Positions 40,224 to 41,947 of a stretch of 41,947 nt of DNA are shown piece after piece (within the stretch, counting starts at the first letter, position 1; every line of letters starts with the position of its first letter). Location of the stretch: assembly GCA_019746135.1 (NCBI GenBank), contig JAIESI010000052.1:1-41947 (forward strand), given 5' to 3'. The position numbers and the translations under genes are program-made. This stretch comes from Xanthobacteraceae bacterium. GTDB lineage: Bacteria > Pseudomonadota > Alphaproteobacteria > Rhizobiales > Xanthobacteraceae. The notes under the pieces were generated by a model. It ran no database searches. It was given only the letters and a program-made list of their open reading frames with translations, and was not told where the DNA came from.

Positions 40224-41186
40224 TCAACGTCGCTCTTGTTTCAGCCGCTCGATCTCGGCGCGGATCGGTGCGAACGGACCGTATTTGTGCTGCTGTTCGC
40301 TGAACCCGTCAGCATAGGGTCCGTAGGCCGCATCGACCGGCTTCAGCAGCTTGTCGGGAAAATCATTGGCGAGCCCGGCCCGACGCGGGCGCGGCTGCGA
40401 CAGGACAAAAGCTGCCACGTCCCACGCCTCCTCTACGGAAAGCTGAGGGTCGAGATAGTCGGCGCCGTGCGGCATATTGAAGTGAACGAAATTGGCGAAG
40501 TTGATGAGCCGTGCCAGTCCCGCGCCGTCGTTGAAGCTGTCCGATCCCCACAGCGGCGGCACCATATAGCCCAGCGTCGACCCCTGCCCGCCGCGACGAA
40601 GCCCGGAGCCGTCGGTGTTGTGGCAGGCCAAACACTTGCTTTCGTAGACCGGCTTGCCGCGTGAGGGATCGGCGGCGCGCGTGAGCTCCGGCATCTTGCC
40701 CGCACCGAGGCCCGGCAGCCTCTCGCCCGGCGGGACGCCGGTGCTGAGAAATTCGATGTAGGCGACCAGCGCTCGCATCTCCGGCGCGTCGCTCGGCAGC
40801 GGCCGGCCGTTCATGCTCCGCGTCATGCAGGAGTTGAGACGATCCTCAATGCTGATCTCGGAGCCGGAGCGTGCGCTGTACTGCGGGAACAGGCCGTAGA
40901 GTCCGAACAGCGGCAAGGCGAATTTCCGTGTGCCGGCGGAGAGATGGCAGTTGGTGCAGGCGAGATTGTTGCCGGCATAGCGCCTGGCGGGCTCGCCGAC
41001 GTTTGGACCGATCAGCGAATAGGTCGCCGTGATGAGATCGCGACCGAGCCGCACCCGCTCGCCGTGTCCATCGCGCGGCAGCGCGCCGACCTCGGGCACC
41101 GTCCACACCGTCTGCGCCAAGGCATCGCCGGACACCGCAACCAACCCGGCAACCAGCACACTGGTGATCCAGCCTTGTATTGCCAT
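40224..41186 (-). CDS. tsdA: TsdA-like diheme thiosulfate dehydrogenase
   Basis: The product is 320 aa from ATG 41186 with a signal peptide at about 1-25. Two heme motifs: Cys77-Thr-Asn-Cys80-His81 (NNLACTNCHLSAG) and Cys185-Leu-Ala-Cys188-His189. Between them LNSCMTRSMNG supplies Cys120, matching the unusual His/Cys heme ligand of TsdA enzymes. TsdA oxidises two thiosulfates to tetrathionate or runs in reverse. Close relatives include cytochromes of unproven activity, so the exact reaction is probable rather than certain. It is not linked to the sox operon, lying 17 kb away beside cobT. Confidence 0.85.
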   Translation of the reverse strand: MAIQGWITSVLVAGLVAVSGDALAQTVWTVPEVGALPRDGHGERVRLGRDLITATYSLIGPNVGEPARRYAGNNLACTNCHLSAGTRKFALPLFGLYGLFPQYSARSGSEISIEDRLNSCMTRSMNGRPLPSDAPEMRALVAYIEFLSTGVPPGERLPGLGAGKMPELTRAADPSRGKPVYESKCLACHNTDGSGLRRGGQGSTLGYMVPPLWGSDSFNDGAGLARLINFANFVHFNMPHGADYLDPQLSVEEAWDVAAFVLSQPRPRRAGLANDFPDKLLKPVDAAYGPYADGFSEQQHKYGPFAPIRAEIERLKQERR

Positions 41187-41827
41187 TCGTCCAGTATGAT
41201 TGAGGAAGGCCCTTGCGAACAGGGCGCGTACCCGGCTGTGTACTCATAAAGATGCGATGTCTGCTTTGCACCCAATAGCGACCGGAAAGCGGACATTGCT
41301 GGATGTCCGCTTCGTGCCACAAGCCGACATTGCCGCTTGCGAGAGTGAACTGAGGGTAGCTTGCAGCAGCAGTGAAGGAGTCATTACCCCAATCCCACCC
41401 CGTACCTTCGGCCTAGAACTTCGCACCCAACCTTGCGTTAGCGCGCCAGTAGCGCAGGTCCTGGCCGAGCCACCGTATTCCATGCCGGGCGAGCCTACGA
41501 GCCCTTGCCGCATCGACGCTTCGATAACACCGTCCTTGATCCAATATTGAGCGTGAACGAGGCCACACATAGTTGGCCGTGTGCGTTTTCGCACACTCGT
41601 CCATGAAGCAGCGTGGCCGGCAAAGGGAGGGACGGCTTTCCTTGGTGATTGCAGCATCGGCAAAAGCCCTGAGTCGATCGGCACATGCCAAGTATGCGGA
41701 GGCAGAGCGCACCAAGTTTGGGCGTGGAACCGCTACCGTGCTGTGACTTTGCGCGCTTCACTCGTGACGACTCTCGGCAGAAATATCCCGTGAAATAGCG
41801 GGGGGCGTCGATGGAAGGGATGCCGTC
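41187..41827. other. Gene-poor region with noncoding repeat-like DNA
   Basis: About 640 bp without a convincing gene. A perfect 10-bp inverted repeat, AAGCGGACAT-N6-ATGTCCGCTT, is at 41287-41312, and GACATTGC recurs nearby. The translation of this patch (GKRTLLDVRFVPQADI-like) resembles the spurious short proteins that recur in Rhizobiales genomes from dispersed noncoding repeats. That resemblance is from memory and unverified. I see no tRNA or attachment site. Confidence 0.5.
41287..41312. repeat. Perfect inverted repeat (10-bp arms)
   Basis: AAGCGGACAT and ATGTCCGCTT pair exactly around TGCTGG. It lies about 100 bp upstream of tsdA on its promoter side. It is either part of a dispersed repeat or an operator for tsdA. 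Confidence 0.7.
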
Positions 41828-41947
41828 ATGTACGAGACCACCCAGAATTTCACTCCTCAGCCCTACGCCGTCGGTGCCGTCGCGGGGTTGGTTGGAAATG
41901 AGGGTGGCGTAGTCTCCGAGATGTTCAACCTCGAATCATCCGGCGTT
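41828..41947 (+). CDS. Start of an unidentified gene, cut by the window edge
   Basis: ATG 41828, preceded by GGAAGGGATG, opens a frame of 40 codons that runs off the right end. The visible start is MYETTQNFTPQPYAVGAVAG, then a Gly/Val-rich segment. The small, polar-then-glycine-rich start recalls phage structural 'cement' proteins, but too little is seen to name it. If phage-like, the gene-poor stretch to its left may be a prophage border. Confidence 0.5.
   Translation, partial: MYETTQNFTPQPYAVGAVAGLVGNEGGVVSEMFNLESSGV

Noticed and set aside
41244..41684. 146-codon minus-strand open frame
   Set aside because: Its sequence resembles the short spurious proteins translated from dispersed noncoding repeats in Rhizobiales; no ribosome site or domain.
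1..41947. tRNA, rRNA, CRISPR array or intact insertion sequence
   Set aside because: No cloverleaf core, rRNA-like stretch, regularly spaced repeats or transposase gene with terminal repeats was found on reading both strands.

Overview
The window is high-GC, gene-dense DNA from an alphaproteobacterium, most likely a Hyphomicrobiales member near Bradyrhizobium/Xanthobacteraceae. That placement is inference. It rests on base composition, a complete soxXA/YZB/CD/FccAB thiosulfate-oxidation cluster, many Bug/TctC-type solute receptors, a TTAA-N7-TTAA (CtrA-type) box, and REP-like palindromes built on CGTCATTCCGG/CCGGAATGACC.

Left edge (1-3083, minus strand): one large incomplete gene for a membrane protein. 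It fuses transmembrane segments, two rhodanese domains (the first lacks the catalytic Cys), a YidC/Oxa1-like domain and a PEP-synthase-type ATP/phosphotransfer domain. It is the most unusual protein here.

3646-8922 (plus): cofD and cofC, two genes of coenzyme F420 assembly, overlap or abut a catabolic-looking operon (NAD-dependent epimerase, creatinase-like M24 protein, small cupin, Bug receptor).

8955-23543: the sulfur-oxidation island. The minus strand carries soxS, soxR (an ArsR repressor with the two Cys of persulfide sensors), a class III CoA-transferase and a GST-like gene. A periplasmic protein of unknown function is divergent from a soxW-type thioredoxin. A minus operon soxA-soxX-dsrE-like-qor diverges from the plus operon soxYZ-soxB-soxCD-fccA-fccB. 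A 20-bp motif (ACTTGCAC-N5-TGAATAT) occurs in both divergent control regions and is a candidate SoxR operator. A diheme TsdA-like cytochrome at 40224-41186 adds a second possible thiosulfate-oxidising route. No soxV/ccdA is present.

23657-31535 (plus): a probable aromatic or organic-acid catabolic run: ThDP enzyme, VOC protein, FAD monooxygenase, two Bug receptors, a 4,5-dihydroxyphthalate-decarboxylase-like protein and an N-acyl-D-amino-acid deacylase-like amidohydrolase. A luciferase-like (possibly F420-dependent) oxidoreductase and a SnoaL-like protein follow on the minus strand.

33158-40159: cobF, cobS and cobT for cobalamin. Between them is a minus-strand unit of a MarR regulator, two MetE-C-terminal-domain-like methyltransferases and a Bug receptor whose 5' coding region contains a REP-like palindrome.

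Right edge (41187-41947): a gene-poor stretch with a perfect 10-bp hairpin, then the first 40 codons of an unidentified, possibly phage-related, gene. There are no rRNA or tRNA genes, CRISPR arrays or intact insertion sequences that I can see.
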